DNA from: Ahaetulla prasina
Lineage: Eukaryota > Chordata > Lepidosauria > Squamata > Colubridae
NCBI RefSeq assembly: GCF_028640845.1
Contig: NC_080540.1
Span: 167,777,752-167,841,751 of the forward strand
Length of the DNA: 64,000 nucleotides
Reading direction: 5' to 3'
The notes under the pieces are model-generated. The model saw only the letters and a program-made list of their open reading frames with translations. It was not told the origin of the DNA and ran no database searches. Both the position numbers and the translations under genes were made by a program. Every line of letters starts with the position of its first letter. Position 1 is the stretch's first letter. Of the stretch, positions 49,097 through 63,300 are shown one piece after another.

Positions 49097-50042
49097 CAGG
49101 TAGTCCTTGAGTTACAACAGTTCATTTAGTGACCGTTCGAAGTTACAATGGCATTGAAAAAAGTGATTTACAACACACGACCATTGCGGCTTTCCCAAGG
49201 TCACATGAACAAAATTCGGACACTTGGAAACTTGTTTTGTATTTATGACAGTTGCAGTGTCCCAGGGCCATGTGAGACCTGACAAGCAAAGTCAATGGGG
49301 AAGTCAGATTCACCCCACAGCTGTTTCTAACGTAACAACTGCTGTCGTGTCCCACTCCTCCGCTGACGGCCGGGTCAGGGAAATCCGAATCAGGCTTGCC
49401 TCTGCAGCTCTGCCCAAAGTCCTAGCAAAGTCCTCAGAGCAGGCAGGAGACCAGTAAGTGACTTCAGCAAGATAAGTTCGACTTTGCCTGACTCAGAGAC
49501 TGCCAGAAAGCAGATCCTTTATATAGGCCATGGAGTGTGGCTCCATGACTCAGCACTCATTAAGGCCTGCCCCTCCCTTCCTTCTGTTGCCTCCGCCTAT
49601 CCAGTCTTCTGATGCGAGGGTCACTCCAATCAGCAGCTGTTGGAAGTAAACTTTCCTCAGGCTCACATGCTGTGGAGGAGGGGGAGGGGTCTAGCTGCTC
49701 CGTTTGCCTGGGCATGGAGCCAGGGCTGGGGCCGGGGGATGCTCCCTCCTCTGCAGCCTGCTTGGGCATGGAGCCAGGGCTGGGACCGGGAGGTGCCCCC
49801 TCCTCTGCAGCTTGTCTGGGCATGGAGCCAGGACTGGGGCCGGGAGGCATACATTCCTCCGTGTTCAGGAGCAGATAAGCAGACCCCGGCTGCGGTGAGA
49901 GCGGACAAGACACAACTGCAGTGGTTCACTTAACAAGTGTGTCAAGAAAAATCGTAAAACGGGGCAAAGCTCACTTAATAAATGTCTCACTTAGCAACAG
50001 AAATTTTGGGCTCAATGGCAGTCGTACATCGAGAACTACCTG
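49097..50042. mobile_element. Tigger-like MITE interrupted by a solo LTR
   Basis: CAGGTAGTCCTTGAGTTACA at the left and cgagaactacctg at the right, TA flanked. Normal MITE interior resumes after the LTR (agtggttcacttaacaa). Confidence 0.9.
49343..49914. mobile_element. solo LTR, 572 bp, perfect 5-bp target duplication
   Basis: TGTCGTGTCCC...AAGACACA, flanked by actgc at 49338-49342 and 49915-49919. TATA-like tttatata at about 49519; the following ggctccatgactcagc block is shared with 12050-12600. A ~55-bp unit (ctgggcatggagccagg...) is repeated three times at about 49706-49855, giving artefactual open frames on both strands. Confidence 0.92.
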
Positions 50043-51209
50043 TACACAAATGAAAACTGCTGCTGGGATGCAGTTTAGTGTGAAGGCAGCTGTTTCTAGT
50101 GTGCCCATATCCAAATGGCAGCAGTTCAATCCTTATTTTTAATGGGGTAAACTTCTAGCTCCCTAGAGCCATTAGGAAACAAAATACCTCGAAGCATTCC
50201 AAATTCAGCTGAAAAGCAATCAACGCTTCTGATGATTAACCACAATATAAAATCAGCAGGCAAGAGAAGTAATGAGGATATTTTCGGCACTGTATACACG
50301 ATAAAAAACAGGAAAATTCTGGGGATGGGCAAAATGTGTGGCATTAAGATGTCCCAGTTCTCCTGATCTGAGGATCATCCTTGGTCTTCAAAGTGCCTAC
50401 TGGGACCATATTCCAATGGAGGGGAGGGGACACAAAAACTGAATTTAATTCAATTTACATATTTTGCTTAGTTATACATATAGCATAGTAACCTCTGATG
50501 TCTTTGATACATTTTTTTTCCTTCTGTCACATCAAGGATTATCCTTTCTATGGCAATTTGTAAAATGGTTTGCAGGGTGTGTGTGCTACGAACAGTCCTG
50601 GGGATGCAGTTTCTGCGCATACAGGAAACATCTGTTGACAAAGACCAACGGCAGCGACAAACATGTTTCATGTGTATGCGTGTGGTTGAGAGTACAGGAG
50701 CATGGGGACGATTTGGAAACAAGATATATTGTTTATGGCCAATCACTTATATGCCTTTCAATAAAATATGTACAGGATATTAATGTGCTTTTTTTATGGC
50801 TATGTACCCCTCGGTTTCAAGTCTCACGTGGGAGGAAAGGCTGTGGGTAAGTATGACCTTCCATTAGTCCATCAGAGGGCTAGAGATTTGGTCTACCTGA
50901 GCTCATGCTATCAACTGTAGCCAGGGCATCCCCTTCTGTGTGGAGTTAAATTAAGATGGCAGGCTTCCTTCCTACGTCATTCGCTGTCCAAAGGTCCATG
51001 GCTCTTCTGTTTGGGAGCCAAAGCACGCTCTCCGTTTCATGAAGAGAACAGGGTGAAGAGTGGGTTGTGCTAGTATGACAGCTCGCTTTCTGCGAGGAAG
51101 TCCCACAGGCCTCCCTGGGAGTGATGCAGACGACAGCCCACCCCTGTCTAACGCTCAGAGCTGGCTGGAGTATTATTGCTTAATGACTGAGCAAGGCCGT
51201 CCCTGCTTC
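50043..51209 (-). other. NAB2: probable NAB2 3' UTR
   Basis: Sequence directly downstream of the NAB2 stop on the - strand, without a recognised transposon until the MITE ending at 50042. ATTAAA signals on the - strand at 50449 and 50143 could end the transcript. The extent is inferred. Confidence 0.4.
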
Positions 51210-51310
51210 TCACTGCCGGCTGGTGTCTGGTTCCATCTTAATGCTGTTTCTTCTAGCTTCAGGCTGTGCTGCTGGAGGCTGGCGTCGCTCAGAAAGAGTT
51301 TCCCCAAACT
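51210..51310 (-). CDS. NAB2: NAB2 last coding exon and stop
   Basis: Acceptor is a T-run followed by ag. It codes for [20 protein letters not shown] and then [12 protein letters not shown], ending in TGA at 51212-51210. Human ends EGRRSSVKVEAEASRQ, so the Arg-Arg, Ile/Val-Lys and terminal SRQ are conserved. It joins the previous exon as G+AG (Glu). Confidence 0.93.
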
Positions 51311-54300
51311 CTAAAAAAAAAAGAGAGAGAGAGAGGCAGAAATAAAAAGTTAAGATTTTGTAATCCATTTCCAAGCAGTCATGGACATATAATCTGGCAC
51401 AAGGAAAAACAGTTCAATAGGTTTCCTATCTGAGCACTGAAGGAATCCAACTTTCATTTTTTGCTGTCCTCCAACGGCTACTGGATGAGGTTCCTATGGA
51501 TAGCCTTTGCTTCATCAAAAATCCATGTATTGATACTTTTAAAAACGAATTATCAAGAAAGTTAAAACAACTGGGCAGGGATTTCTCTAATAAGGGACTA
51601 TTAATGTTGGGGAAGGGGGGTTTCACACCGACTGGGATATCCTGCGATGAATATGACTTCTCCCATTTTTCAGAGCCTAAACTTCCACTTTGGAGGCCAG
51701 CAATATAAAGTCCAGGTAAATCTGTCTGCTATGTATTTTTTTTTCTTCAAATTTCTATCCTGTCTTTGAAATCTGAAGAGGACTTAAGGCAACTAACAAA
51801 ACTTAAAAATAAAATTAGAACTATATGTCATAATAGAGCTCCAGTCTTTTCCCAGAATATTTTGGGTTGAATCCAAAACGTAACTAGTTGCCTTGGGCTG
51901 CAATCCTGTTCCTTGGTTTCTAAACCACATACATTTAGTGCCCCCAAAGTGCCCTGTGACTCACTAAAGCTGATAAAGCTGGCCTTTTCTGAATGATATG
52001 CAATTTGCTTCTTTCCATATTCCAGGACACAACTGCAAGTTGGACCCAGTAAGAACCTTTACTTTTGGCAACTTGGTGAATCTTTTTCAGAAACAGAAGC
52101 CCATCTTCCCCTCCTCTAATGTGATTTCAGTTTCTTTAACACCAACATACAAGGTTTTCAGTCTGCTCCCTGAAGAAAATTAATAGTCTTGACCTTTACT
52201 ATACAGTGACCGTGTTTCCCCAAAGGGATGCAACTGATCTTCATAAAGATGGGAGACTGCAGTTCTCCTCATTCTCAATTGTACCCTTTGCTCCTGCCAG
52301 GCTCCCTGATAAGCTTATTGTGTCAGCACTGACAGACTTCCTTTTGCCATCTCAGCCCTCTGGTGCCCATCAGATTTCAAATGAAGCATGAAGAGCCTTT
52401 TCTGCTGTGGCTCCTGCACTTTAGAACATCTTATACCTCCCAAAATGAGATCTGCTATCCCTTTCCCCACTCCGCTTCTGATCTTCCGTAAGGGCTTGAA
52501 CACCTGGCTCTGCCAGCTGGCTTATGGCCCCAGTGGGGGAGTATCATGCTGTTGTTAATAGATTAGAAGAAAATCCCACCTCCCCTCCTGCTCCTACTAT
52601 TAATCGTTTCATAGCTCCCATCACCAATCTCTTTCCACTTATGACTGTATGACTATAACTTGTTGCTGGCAATCCTTATGATTTATATTGATATATTGAC
52701 CATCAATTGTGTTGTAAATGTTGTAGCTTGATGAACGTATCTTTTCTTTTATGTACACTGAGAGCATATGTACCAAGACAAATTCCTTGTGTGTCCAATC
52801 ACACTTGGCCAATAAAATTCTATTCTATTCTCCCTCCCTCCCTCTCCATCTTTTTATTATAATTTTACTTTTGCTTGTAATTCTATTTTATTGTTTTTAG
52901 AAATATTTATGTTTTATGTTTTTATAACTTTTAATGTTGTAAGCCACCTAGAGTCACCTCATAGCAAGGTGGAGAGCAAACATAAATAAAATAAAATAAA
53001 ATAAAATAATAAAATCAGAACAGAACAAAAATAAAAATACAATATAAATAAAATAAAATATTAAATAAAATAAAATACAGCTCGTCCTCAACGTGCGATC
53101 ACAATTGAGTCCAAAATTTACGTTGCTAAATGAGACGTTTGTTAAGTGAGTTTTGTTGTCCCATTTTACGACTTTTCTTGACACACTTTTTAAGTGAATC
53201 ATTGCAGTTGTTAAGTTGGGAACACGGTTGTTAAGTGAACCTGCCTTCCCTGTTGACTTTGCTTGTCAGAAGGTCGTAAAAGGCGATCACATGACTCCGG
53301 GACACCGCAACCGTCATAAATGCGAGTCAGTTGTCAAGCATCCGAATGTAAATCACGTGACAGTCACATCTAACAGTAACGGTCATACATGTGAAAAATG
53401 GTCAGAAGTCACTTTTTTCAGTGCTGTTGTTAACTTCCAATGGTCACTAAGACAACTGTTGTAGTTGAGGACTACCGTATATACTCGAGTATAAGCCGAG
53501 TTTTTCAGCACGTTTTTTGTGCTGAAAAACGTCCCCTCGGCTTATACTCGAGTTTTTTTTTTTCTTCTTTTTTTCACATTATACCGGATGGCGCAAACTT
53601 GGCGGGCTTTTGCATTAGCGCGGGGAAGCCCTGCCGGTGCAGTGAGAGGGCGGGGCGGGGGAGCCGCCAGCCTTCTCGGCTGAGGGAGGGAGGCTTTCCC
53701 TGACCGGTAGCTGCCTCATTTCCCTCCCTCGGCTTATACTCGAGTCCCCAGTTTACCCCAGTTTTTTGGGGTAAAATTGGGGACCTCGGCTTATACTCGG
53801 ATCGGCTTATATTCGAGTATATACGGTACTCGTAAGATAAGATAAAATAAATAAATAAAATAAAATACCAGAAAGAAAAGGAAGAAAAGAAAAGGGAAAA
53901 CAGCTACTTACCAGGGATCTGGGGTTTTCCTTGCAAACATGGGCTGAGCCGTCCCACTCGCTCATGGGACACCAGCCGGGCCAATCGCAGCCCTTCATCC
54001 ATCAGTGTCTGCTGCAGGATGTGACGGCTCCATAACCCATGTGGCGGGAGACTGAGCAGCGCATCAGAAGCGGTGTTGGGGGGTGGCGTAAGCCGGGGAC
54101 AAGAGCCCGTAGCTGTGGGGAAAAAGAATCAGGAGGGGAAAGACATGCCTTTAAGTAAAAGGTATTAAATCAGTAGTATACTGCTCTTGAATAATCTGTC
54201 CTGAGCTTCAGATAGCTAGTATAGGTCTAAAGGTAACAGGGAAAAAAGTTGGTGTCCAATACTCTGCATGAATTTGACTCTGGAGTTATCAAAAACTATA

Positions 54301-57300
54301 TATATTCAGTTGTACTTAAAGGTGAGAGAGAGAGAGAGAGAAAGAGCAGGAAGGCAGATTGAGGTTCTTCAGTATCCTTCCCACCACCTCACTTCCCTGT
54401 AGGAAATGCAACACCTTTTCCTAGAACAGGGGTCAGCAACCTTAAACACTCAAAGAGCCACAAAGGTCCCAACCGGAAGCCCCTCTTCAATTTTGGAGCC
54501 AACCAGAAGACTGGTTCCCCCATCATAGTCTCCTCCTGGCGTGGCGTCCTTTTTTCTCTGCTGACCAGAAGTCTGGTTTCCCCCACCAGAGTCTCCTCCT
54601 AGCATGGCGTCCTTTTTGCTCTGCCTGTCTTAGCCGAAAGCCCTATCAATTGTAGAGCTGATCAGCAACAGGAAGCCATAGAGGGATGAAAGAACCATGC
54701 GGCTCCAGAGCCACGGGTTGCTGACCCTTGTCCTAGATAGTGTGTTAGGGAGGGGAAGGATAGCTACAAAAACCGGAAGACGAGGTGAACTTTAGAGAAT
54801 GTGTGTTTTCCATAAAGGGTTATCAACTTTTCAAAGAAACATGAAGATATATTACTTTAATCCAATGCTTTTTAAACTTGGCGACTTTAAAATGTGTGGG
54901 CTTCAACTCCCAGAATTCCTCAGCCAGCATGCTAAATTTTGAAGTTGCCAAATTGGAAAAACATTTCCTTTTTATCGGAGAATAAATAAATGGATGTCTA
55001 AATGAGTATAACTGAAGTTCTCCAAAACTATTAGGACATTCACTCTATTATTATTACTAATTTTAGACTGCTATTTAAAAGAACGGTGCTAATTGAACAG
55101 GTATGCTGAACAGTATGTTTTCTGTTCTGTTGTATTCTTTTTTTCCCCACCCCTATTCTCAGAATGTACAGATAATCCTCAATTTACAACATCTTATTTA
55201 GGGACCATTCAAAGTTGCAACGGCTCTGAAAATAGGGACATGGCCGTTTTTCACATTTACACTGCTGCAACATCTCTATGGTCACATGATCAAAATTAAG
55301 ACACTTGGCAGCTGATTCCTATTTATGACGGTTGCAGAATCTCATGGTTACGTGATCCCCTTTTGTGAGCTTCTGACAAGCAAAGTCAACAAGGAAGCCG
55401 GATTCATTTAACAAGTTAAGTTAAGTGTTATTAACTTATCAACTGCAGTGATTCGCTTAATAACTATCCGCTTTAAAAATGTCTCACTTAGCAACAGAAA
55501 TTTTGGGTTCAATTGTGGTTGTTAAGTTGAGGACTGTCTATATAAAGTTCTCTTGCTCAGTCTTTACAAACTAAACCAAAAACACAGAAGTGCTAACTGG
55601 ATTCTGGAAAAAGTAGAACTGCATCATTGAAAGTTACGTAAAAAGAAAAAGTCAACATAGTTTACGTTGGGGTAAATAAAAAAATCATTAAGTTAAAATG
55701 ATAAACTAGAGGTATTAAAGTACAAAATAATCCTAAAAATCATCCTATAACTTTGCAATGAATAATATAAACGCTATAAATAATTAGGACAGATAACTTT
55801 ACAAGGCTATAAATAAAACTAGAATTTATAAACAACAGTAAGAATGTAAAGCTATGCTAATTTACGTTAAGTTAATACTTGCTGAAGCCCTGCTAGGGTT
55901 TATTTGGACTGAGACCATTATGACACAACTGATTATAACTAAGATATAGCAAAATAAAACATAGAGTGGTATGTTTGTATTTAAAAGGAGAAGAGGGAAA
56001 AAGAACGGGGGGGGGGGGAGGGGAAACAAAGAGAAAAAAGGAAGAGAAAACATACTAAATTATGGAAATCTAATTAAAGCTCAGTATCACCTCACTTGGA
56101 GGAAGCTGGTTTGGGTACACTCATCATATTTAAACTACCATGTGGTTTGTTTATTTTTGGTTTCCGTAATGTGTAAACCCAAACATTCTGATTTCTAGAC
56201 TATGATTCATGGCTTAGCACACTGTATAAACCTAGCCAATCATGGTTTCTTCCACAAAGCAACGAAATTAATAATACTTTAGTTTAAGTCACAGTCACAC
56301 ACAGCAAACCAGATAGAGTGAAGGGGAGGGGGGCAGCAAACTGACATAATAAAATGTACAAATTGCAGCTTCTATTTGTAGTTAGGGTAATGCACATAGG
56401 ATAAAGTGTGATTCAATACTGCACACATAAAGTTCAGCATGTTCCTTGCTCTTGTAAAGTGGTGCGTGAGAGTCACTGTTCCAGAGACAAGATGGATTCT
56501 ACAAACAGGAATGACATCACTTTGTGTGAAGCCTACCAAGAAACAAAGCCTCTTTCATAGTTTCTCATTTTACAGTCTCGTTCCACAGACGATACCCACA
56601 GAAAACTTCCTTGGAACCCACAGCACTCACCTTGAGGATGTCCATCTAAGCTTTCCCCAGACAAGCTGGCTGTGTCTTCTTCTATACTGGATCGGTATGG
56701 AGGGAGGAAGGGTTCACAGACCAAAGGAAGCTCAGGGCGACTGTGTTCTGTAACCTATTGGGAGAGTTACCAAGAAAAATAAAAGGGAAGCTGTTTGCCT
56801 GCCAGCCAATTTCACATTCTCTGCGAGAGCTGTGAACTTTTAAAACTGGAAAGAGATGATACAATTTTTCTTACTGGAAGTAATAAATGTCATTAAACAC
56901 AGTGCTAACCTCCACCCAAAATATAATCTTGGAATAATCTGAAATGTGCCACAAGTAATATGCTTGTATGATTTTTAATGCTGATTGATCAGCCAGTTGG
57001 CTTGCCTGGAATCATGTTGTATACGGATTAGTATGACATTTCCTCCTGCACTTACTGGTACTCGTAGTAATTTCCATTTAATCCGTTTAGTTACAAATGA
57101 CACTAGAAGGGTTGGATAAGAATCTGATAAAAGTAACATGGAAACTTTGGTTTAGGAGCTTGGAACTTAAAAAAAAAACATGTTTTGGCCAGAGTTCAGC
57201 GCACAAGGAAATGCCTTCATCTCTTTAGCTTGCTTCCTTCTAATCTGCCTACTCCCTGTCAGGACTGCTATGTAATTATTTTAAAATGCCTCCATTAAAG

Positions 57301-60300
57301 AGGACCCTCGATCTCCTGAATTGGCAAGAAGTACATCCTGTTTCTCAAACCCTATAATCCACTCTCCCCCCACTCTAAATTGCTAGAGCATGATTGCAAA
57401 TTTCAGGTAGAAATTGGTAGGCGTTATCTCATTCAGTAAAATAATGAAGACACAGAACTGATGTTTTCTATCGTGCATGTCTTCACACTAAGGCAAACTC
57501 TGACCTGTCACACATTCAATCCATGACCAAAGTTAGAACTGGTTGGGAATGGGGCTGGGAGCAATTTTAGATTCCTTAAATATCATGGATCATTGTGATC
57601 CTACATGTAATGATCATATAATACACGTAATGAAGAATATATTCACAATGTAATGAATAATACAGGATAAATATGTACCCTGTTTTCCCCAAAACAAGAC
57701 ATTCCCTGATAATAAGCCCAATCGGGCTTTTGAGTGCATGGCAATAAGGCCAAGAGCTTATTACAGGGTTCAAGAAAATATAAGACAGGGTCTTTTTTTC
57801 AGGGAAACACGGTATTCACTATTCATTCAGAAATGTACATATACATCAATATATGCAGAAAGATGTGCTTACATAGGATAGATAGATAGATAATAGATGG
57901 ATGGATGGATAGATAGATACTGTTTCCCCCAAAATAAGACATCCCCTGATAATAAGCCCAATCGGGCTTTTGAGCGCATGGCAATAAAGCCAAGAGCTTA
58001 TTTCAGGGTTCAAGAAAATATAAGACAGGGTCTTTTTTTCAGGGAAACACTGTATTCACCATTCATTCAGAAATGTACATATACATCAATATATACAGAA
58101 AGATGTGCTTACATAGGATAGATAGATGGATGGAAGGATGGACAGACAGATAGATGATAGATCAATTGATACCTTATTTCCCCCAAAATAAGACATCCCC
58201 TGATAATAAGCCCAATCGGGCTTTTGCGCGCATGGCAATAAGGCCAAGCGCTTATTTCAGGGTTCAAAAAATGTAAGACAGGGTCTTATTTTCGGGAAAA
58301 ACATGGAAGGGAGAGAGAGAGAGAGCAAGAGAGAGCCAGACAGACAGACAGAGATGTCTCTGTTGCCTTATTCTTGAAATTAAAAGTTGCCAACTTGTAA
58401 ACCCAGAGAATTCTTCTAGTTCTTCAAGGATCCATAGGCCAAAGAAAGATGCTGTCACACTGGTAAAGCACACAAAGCTAGACTGTTGAGAAATCTGGAC
58501 TCACACCTTTACCATATTCTTTATGGTACAGAGGTGTATGGACAGAGGTGTGAAACTCGCGGTCCACTGGCCAGATGCATCCTGCACCGGCCACCCCCAC
58601 CCCCGTTTTAGCAAAGGGGAAAAAAGTCACGTATGTCACATGACGTGATGCTGCGAGTTTCACACCTCTGATCTGAGATTAAAAACGATTTTTACTAACA
58701 ATTAGCCTGATCTTATCTGGACTCAGAAGAGAAGGGTAATTTTAAATTAATTCTAATCTCCAGCTTCTGGGTAAAGAAATGAGAGGTAAGGGCAGTTGTA
58801 AAACTGTAAAACTCTTTTTTTTCTCCCCAACCCTTAGGCATACTACAAGTGTGAAAACTGGGGACACAAACAAAAACACGGCACAAACAAAAACACGTGG
58901 CCAGCCAATCAGGCAAAAATGGATAGCCTTGTTCCCCACAAACAAATCAGAATTGCCCTCCTCTGCTAGGTCTTCTGAAGTCAGACCAACAGGTAAGTGC
59001 CAACCTAACCTCAGTACGCAGTATGAAAAGAACAGCAGGTTTTCTTCTGCTATCACTCCTCTCTTCCTATTGCTCATTTTCTGATCCTGTTTTCAATGGA
59101 GCAAACAGCTTTCTCATTTTGCATAATTTATCATCCAGGACATGAACATACAGCAGGCAACAGAGAACAGGGGCATCCTACTTTCCCGATTTGAATCTCT
59201 TTAAGGACTGAAAGATTACAAGAGGGGGGGGGATGGGAGAACCCAGAGAAACCTCTGTTTAATTGAAGAAAAGATCCAAATGGACCGATCACTGGTTTAC
59301 AAAGAAAGCATGTGTTGTTTCATTGCTATATTTCCTACAGTATTTTTCTCTGAAAACTCAAAGCATTTCTCTGTCTTTTTTCTCTTGTGCATACACATAT
59401 AGCGTATCTTTTTCACTTACCTCCTGCTTGAAGCGCTTAGCTTGCCCACCACAGTTTTCATCTGGACGCAGCCTGAGGACAAAAGTCATAAAGGAGTCAG
59501 CATATCCAATTAAATAATATATCCAGGAAATCACTTCTAGCCCAATCATAGAAGAATCATTCAAGCAACACTCCATATGTTCTGGACTGCCCTGGTCCAG
59601 GAATGTGCCTATGTCAATTTAGCATTTACAGAAATATGCAGCCTGGGTGGGTGTTGGAATGAATATAATTTAATGGCCTGTTATAAAGAATTAATAACAT
59701 CACAGAAGCTAATTACCTGTTGCTGGGGTTATATTAAATAAGGTTCGATATCAGCTGAAATTTAATTTTCCTCAAACACAGCTTGCTAAACAGACCATAA
59801 TGAATCAATCTACATATTAAGCTTAATGGCTAAGTCTGTTGCACTAAATTGCATTTTTGTTCATTGTGGTCTGTTAGATTAGGCCTAACTGGATTGGTTC
59901 ACTCATCATGCTTCACATGGTTCACTGGTTGTGATGGCTGAATATACAAATTAAAGTATATATTAAAAAAATTACAGGTAGTTCTCGACTTACGACAACT
60001 GAACCCAATGTTTCTGTTGCTAGGCAAGACAACTGTTAAGTGAATTTAACCCTATTTTATGACCTTTCTTGCAACAGTCGTTATTTGAATTTGATTTTTT
60101 TTTATTGGCCAAGTATGATTGGATACACAAGGAATTTGTCTTTGGTGCATACGCTCTCAAAAAAAGGTACGTTCATCAAGAGTTCTAAGGTAAAACACTT
60201 AATGATAGTCATGGGGTACAAATAAGCAATCAGGAAACAATCAATATCAATATATTTTGAATCAATCAAATCAATATTTGAATCACTGCAGTTAGTAACG

Positions 60301-63300
60301 TGATTGTTAAGTGAATCTGACTTCCCCATTGACTTTGCCTGTCAGAAGGTTGCAAAAGGGAATCGCATGTCCCCAGGATATTTCAACCTTCATAAATATG
60401 AGTCAGTTGCCAAGCGTCTGAATTTTTATCACGACCATGGGGATGCTGTAATGGTTGTTACGTTGGAAAACAGTTTTTCAGTGCTGTTGTAACTTTGAAC
60501 AGTCACTAAATGAACTGTTGTAAGTCGAGGGGTACCTATAAATCAGATCACTTTATCCTTATGGGTAAATAGGCCCTTAGTTTAAACATAAGAAACGATG
60601 GCCTCATATGATGAGAATGTGTTTAAGTTATTCTTTGGCTCAGGTTCTCCCTCTGTCCTAAAATTCATATTTATGAGAAAATCCAATTGCAATTTCACAT
60701 GGTCGCTCAAATCAGGATACTGAGATTTATTCCAACCATGTTACTCAAAACGGTGTGAAAGTACAATTTAATATGAATGAAGGCAAATATAAGTGTCCCA
60801 GGATAATGTTGCAAGATCGAAGCTGCAAGATTCCCCAGGAAAGTGGCCGAAAGCTCGGAAGAGTAAACCGCTGGTCCCGTTGACCAACCCAGATTGGATC
60901 TTACAATTTACATCCTGATTTGGTAAGTGATCACAGTCAGCATAAATCCTACCCTTTTCCTCCCAAAATAAGGCATCCCCTGATAATAAGCCCAATCGGG
61001 CTTTTGAGTGCATGGCAATAAGGCCAAGCGCTTATTTCAGGGTTCCAGAAAATATAAGACAGGGTCTTATTTTCGGGGAAACACGGTAGTTCTCAATTTT
61101 CAGCTGTAAAAGGGAAAGTGATTAGTTCAAAAGTCAAAGCAGAAACTTTTAAATTTACTTTTTAAAACATCAGAATAAAAATGAATTACAGGAAAAATTC
61201 TAGGTACCAAATTTCAGCTTTAACGGGACAACAGTGGTTTCAAAATGGAAAACAGAAGTTTTTGAGCTTTTTGTCAGACACAAAAAGTTGGGAAAAAGTT
61301 CTGAATGCCTGAGATATTCTTGGGATAATTACCTGTAATCATTAGCATTAGTGGGCAGATAATTAACATAGATGGACAAATCTTACTTTAGCTCCAGCTT
61401 AGCAGAGATCACTTTGTATCAATATTCAGCATACTTCACATCTAGCACTTATTTTTGACAGCATGCTCAATAATAGAAGAATCAAGGTCAGATGGAATAC
61501 ATGCAAAATGCTTTTTTCATCTGCCAGGGGACATTTCCAACCTTTTGAAGAAATTAGGCTTTTTCAAGCAACCTGAAAGGGATAATACCTCCAAAGGTGC
61601 TTTTTCAAGAGGCAAGTGGGCTTTCTGGTTTTTCTTTGAAGACATTTTGCTTCTCATCCAAGAAGCTTCTTCAGCTCTTGACGAAAAAAATGTCTTCAAG
61701 AAGCGAAACGCCTTCAAAGAAAAAACAGAAAGCCCAGTTGCCTCTTGAAAAAGCATCTTTGGGACAACCCTGACCTGGATGACTGAGAATCTCCATAGAC
61801 TGAAAGGGTTAGTTGATGAAGATATGACTAGAAGCAACAGCAATTTGTTCTGCTCACTGAGAACCTTCCCAACAGGTTTACAACAATCACTCAAAAGTAG
61901 CCCACTTCGAGAACTTCCCATTGCTAACAAAACCACCAAGATCTGAGTCTTACCTAGAACCTTTCAGTGAAGAGAGATAGCTGCTCTCCCGAGCCACCTG
62001 ACGTGACAGTGAGAACAATTCCACACGACGCAACAGCAGTGAATTGTCTCGCAGACAGAACTGAGCAGCAGCCTCATTAATTGTGAGCTGGGAGAGAAGA
62101 GTGAACAGAATTGATTCTCTGAGGAAGCATAGGACCTCAAAGAGTATTAGGCCCACAGCATTTAAAGCTCTGATTTTCAAAGTTACTGAAAGCATGGACC
62201 GTGAATAAACTAGCTTCATTTGAGATTGACCATCCTCTTTATTTTAAATTAAATTTGTATCAAAATATAATTCAAAATTATATATTTGCTACTGTTTGGA
62301 TTATTTTATGTTCCCCACCTCTTGATACATCTTAATACAAACTAGTCAACAATGTTCTTCAATAAAAATCTTTTGAGTACGAAGAGAAAAGGGATGAATA
62401 GGTCACCAGCCCAATGAAATCTCATTTTTAGTCATCAATCATATTTTCTATTACATTAATGATACCACATATAACCTTCTACATTTATTTCACCACCATA
62501 TATTATTTGCGCTATTAATGTTAATCATAATTTTTGGTAATTCTTTGTACATTTTAGTCCCATGAGGATTTATAGTTGTATACTATATTTTAGTATACAA
62601 CTATACAGATTGCTGACTGCTGTCATAGGAAGAACAATCCCCTAGTTTTAAACATTCTTTATGCTGGTCTTGGATTGAAAAATTATATATTTGCCTTTTC
62701 TGTCTGGGTTGTCTGTATGAGGCAACAGCTCGAGTCATTGCATTGCACATGGATTCACAGTCAGTAACTGCATTTGAGGCCTGTTCATTATTAGCATTTT
62801 CTTGGAAGTTAATATTCACATTCCTTCATGTACTATCAATTGCCGACTACATGAAGCACTTTTCAACTAAAGATCCATTTTCATGAATTTGCTAACTGGC
62901 ACTGAAGCCAGAGAAGGATGCCTGGCCACCGAACATGAGAAGGTGAGTCTCCACAGACTCTTGATGGCTTGTAGAGAACAGTTGGAGAATGATGGATATT
63001 TAAAGAATTAGCAGGAGAAAGAAAAAGAGAGAAGGAGAGGGGGAGGAGGGAGGGAGGTTCTGATCTGGGATAAGGCAGATGCCACATTCACTAAAATGAA
63101 CTCTTAAGTGAATCAGTGGACATTCCTGTTAGTGAGTGAAAGACTGGAAGGCTCATCCTCTGCAGTTACTTTCTAAGGCCCCACTCCTTGGTTCTTCATC
63201 CAAAACTCTTGAAGTTGGTGGTCCCACCATCATGAAATTCTTTTTCCTTAGAAACTTTTAGATTAATTCTGTATCATTAAAAAACAAAATTACTACCTTC

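Noticed and set aside
49560..49933. Repetitive Pro/Gly-rich frames on both strands
   Set aside because: They arise from a ~55-bp tandem unit inside a solo LTR.
51496..51708. 70-codon + strand frame in the NAB2 intron
   Set aside because: No recognisable residues, no splice sites and no repeat structure. Length is within chance expectation.
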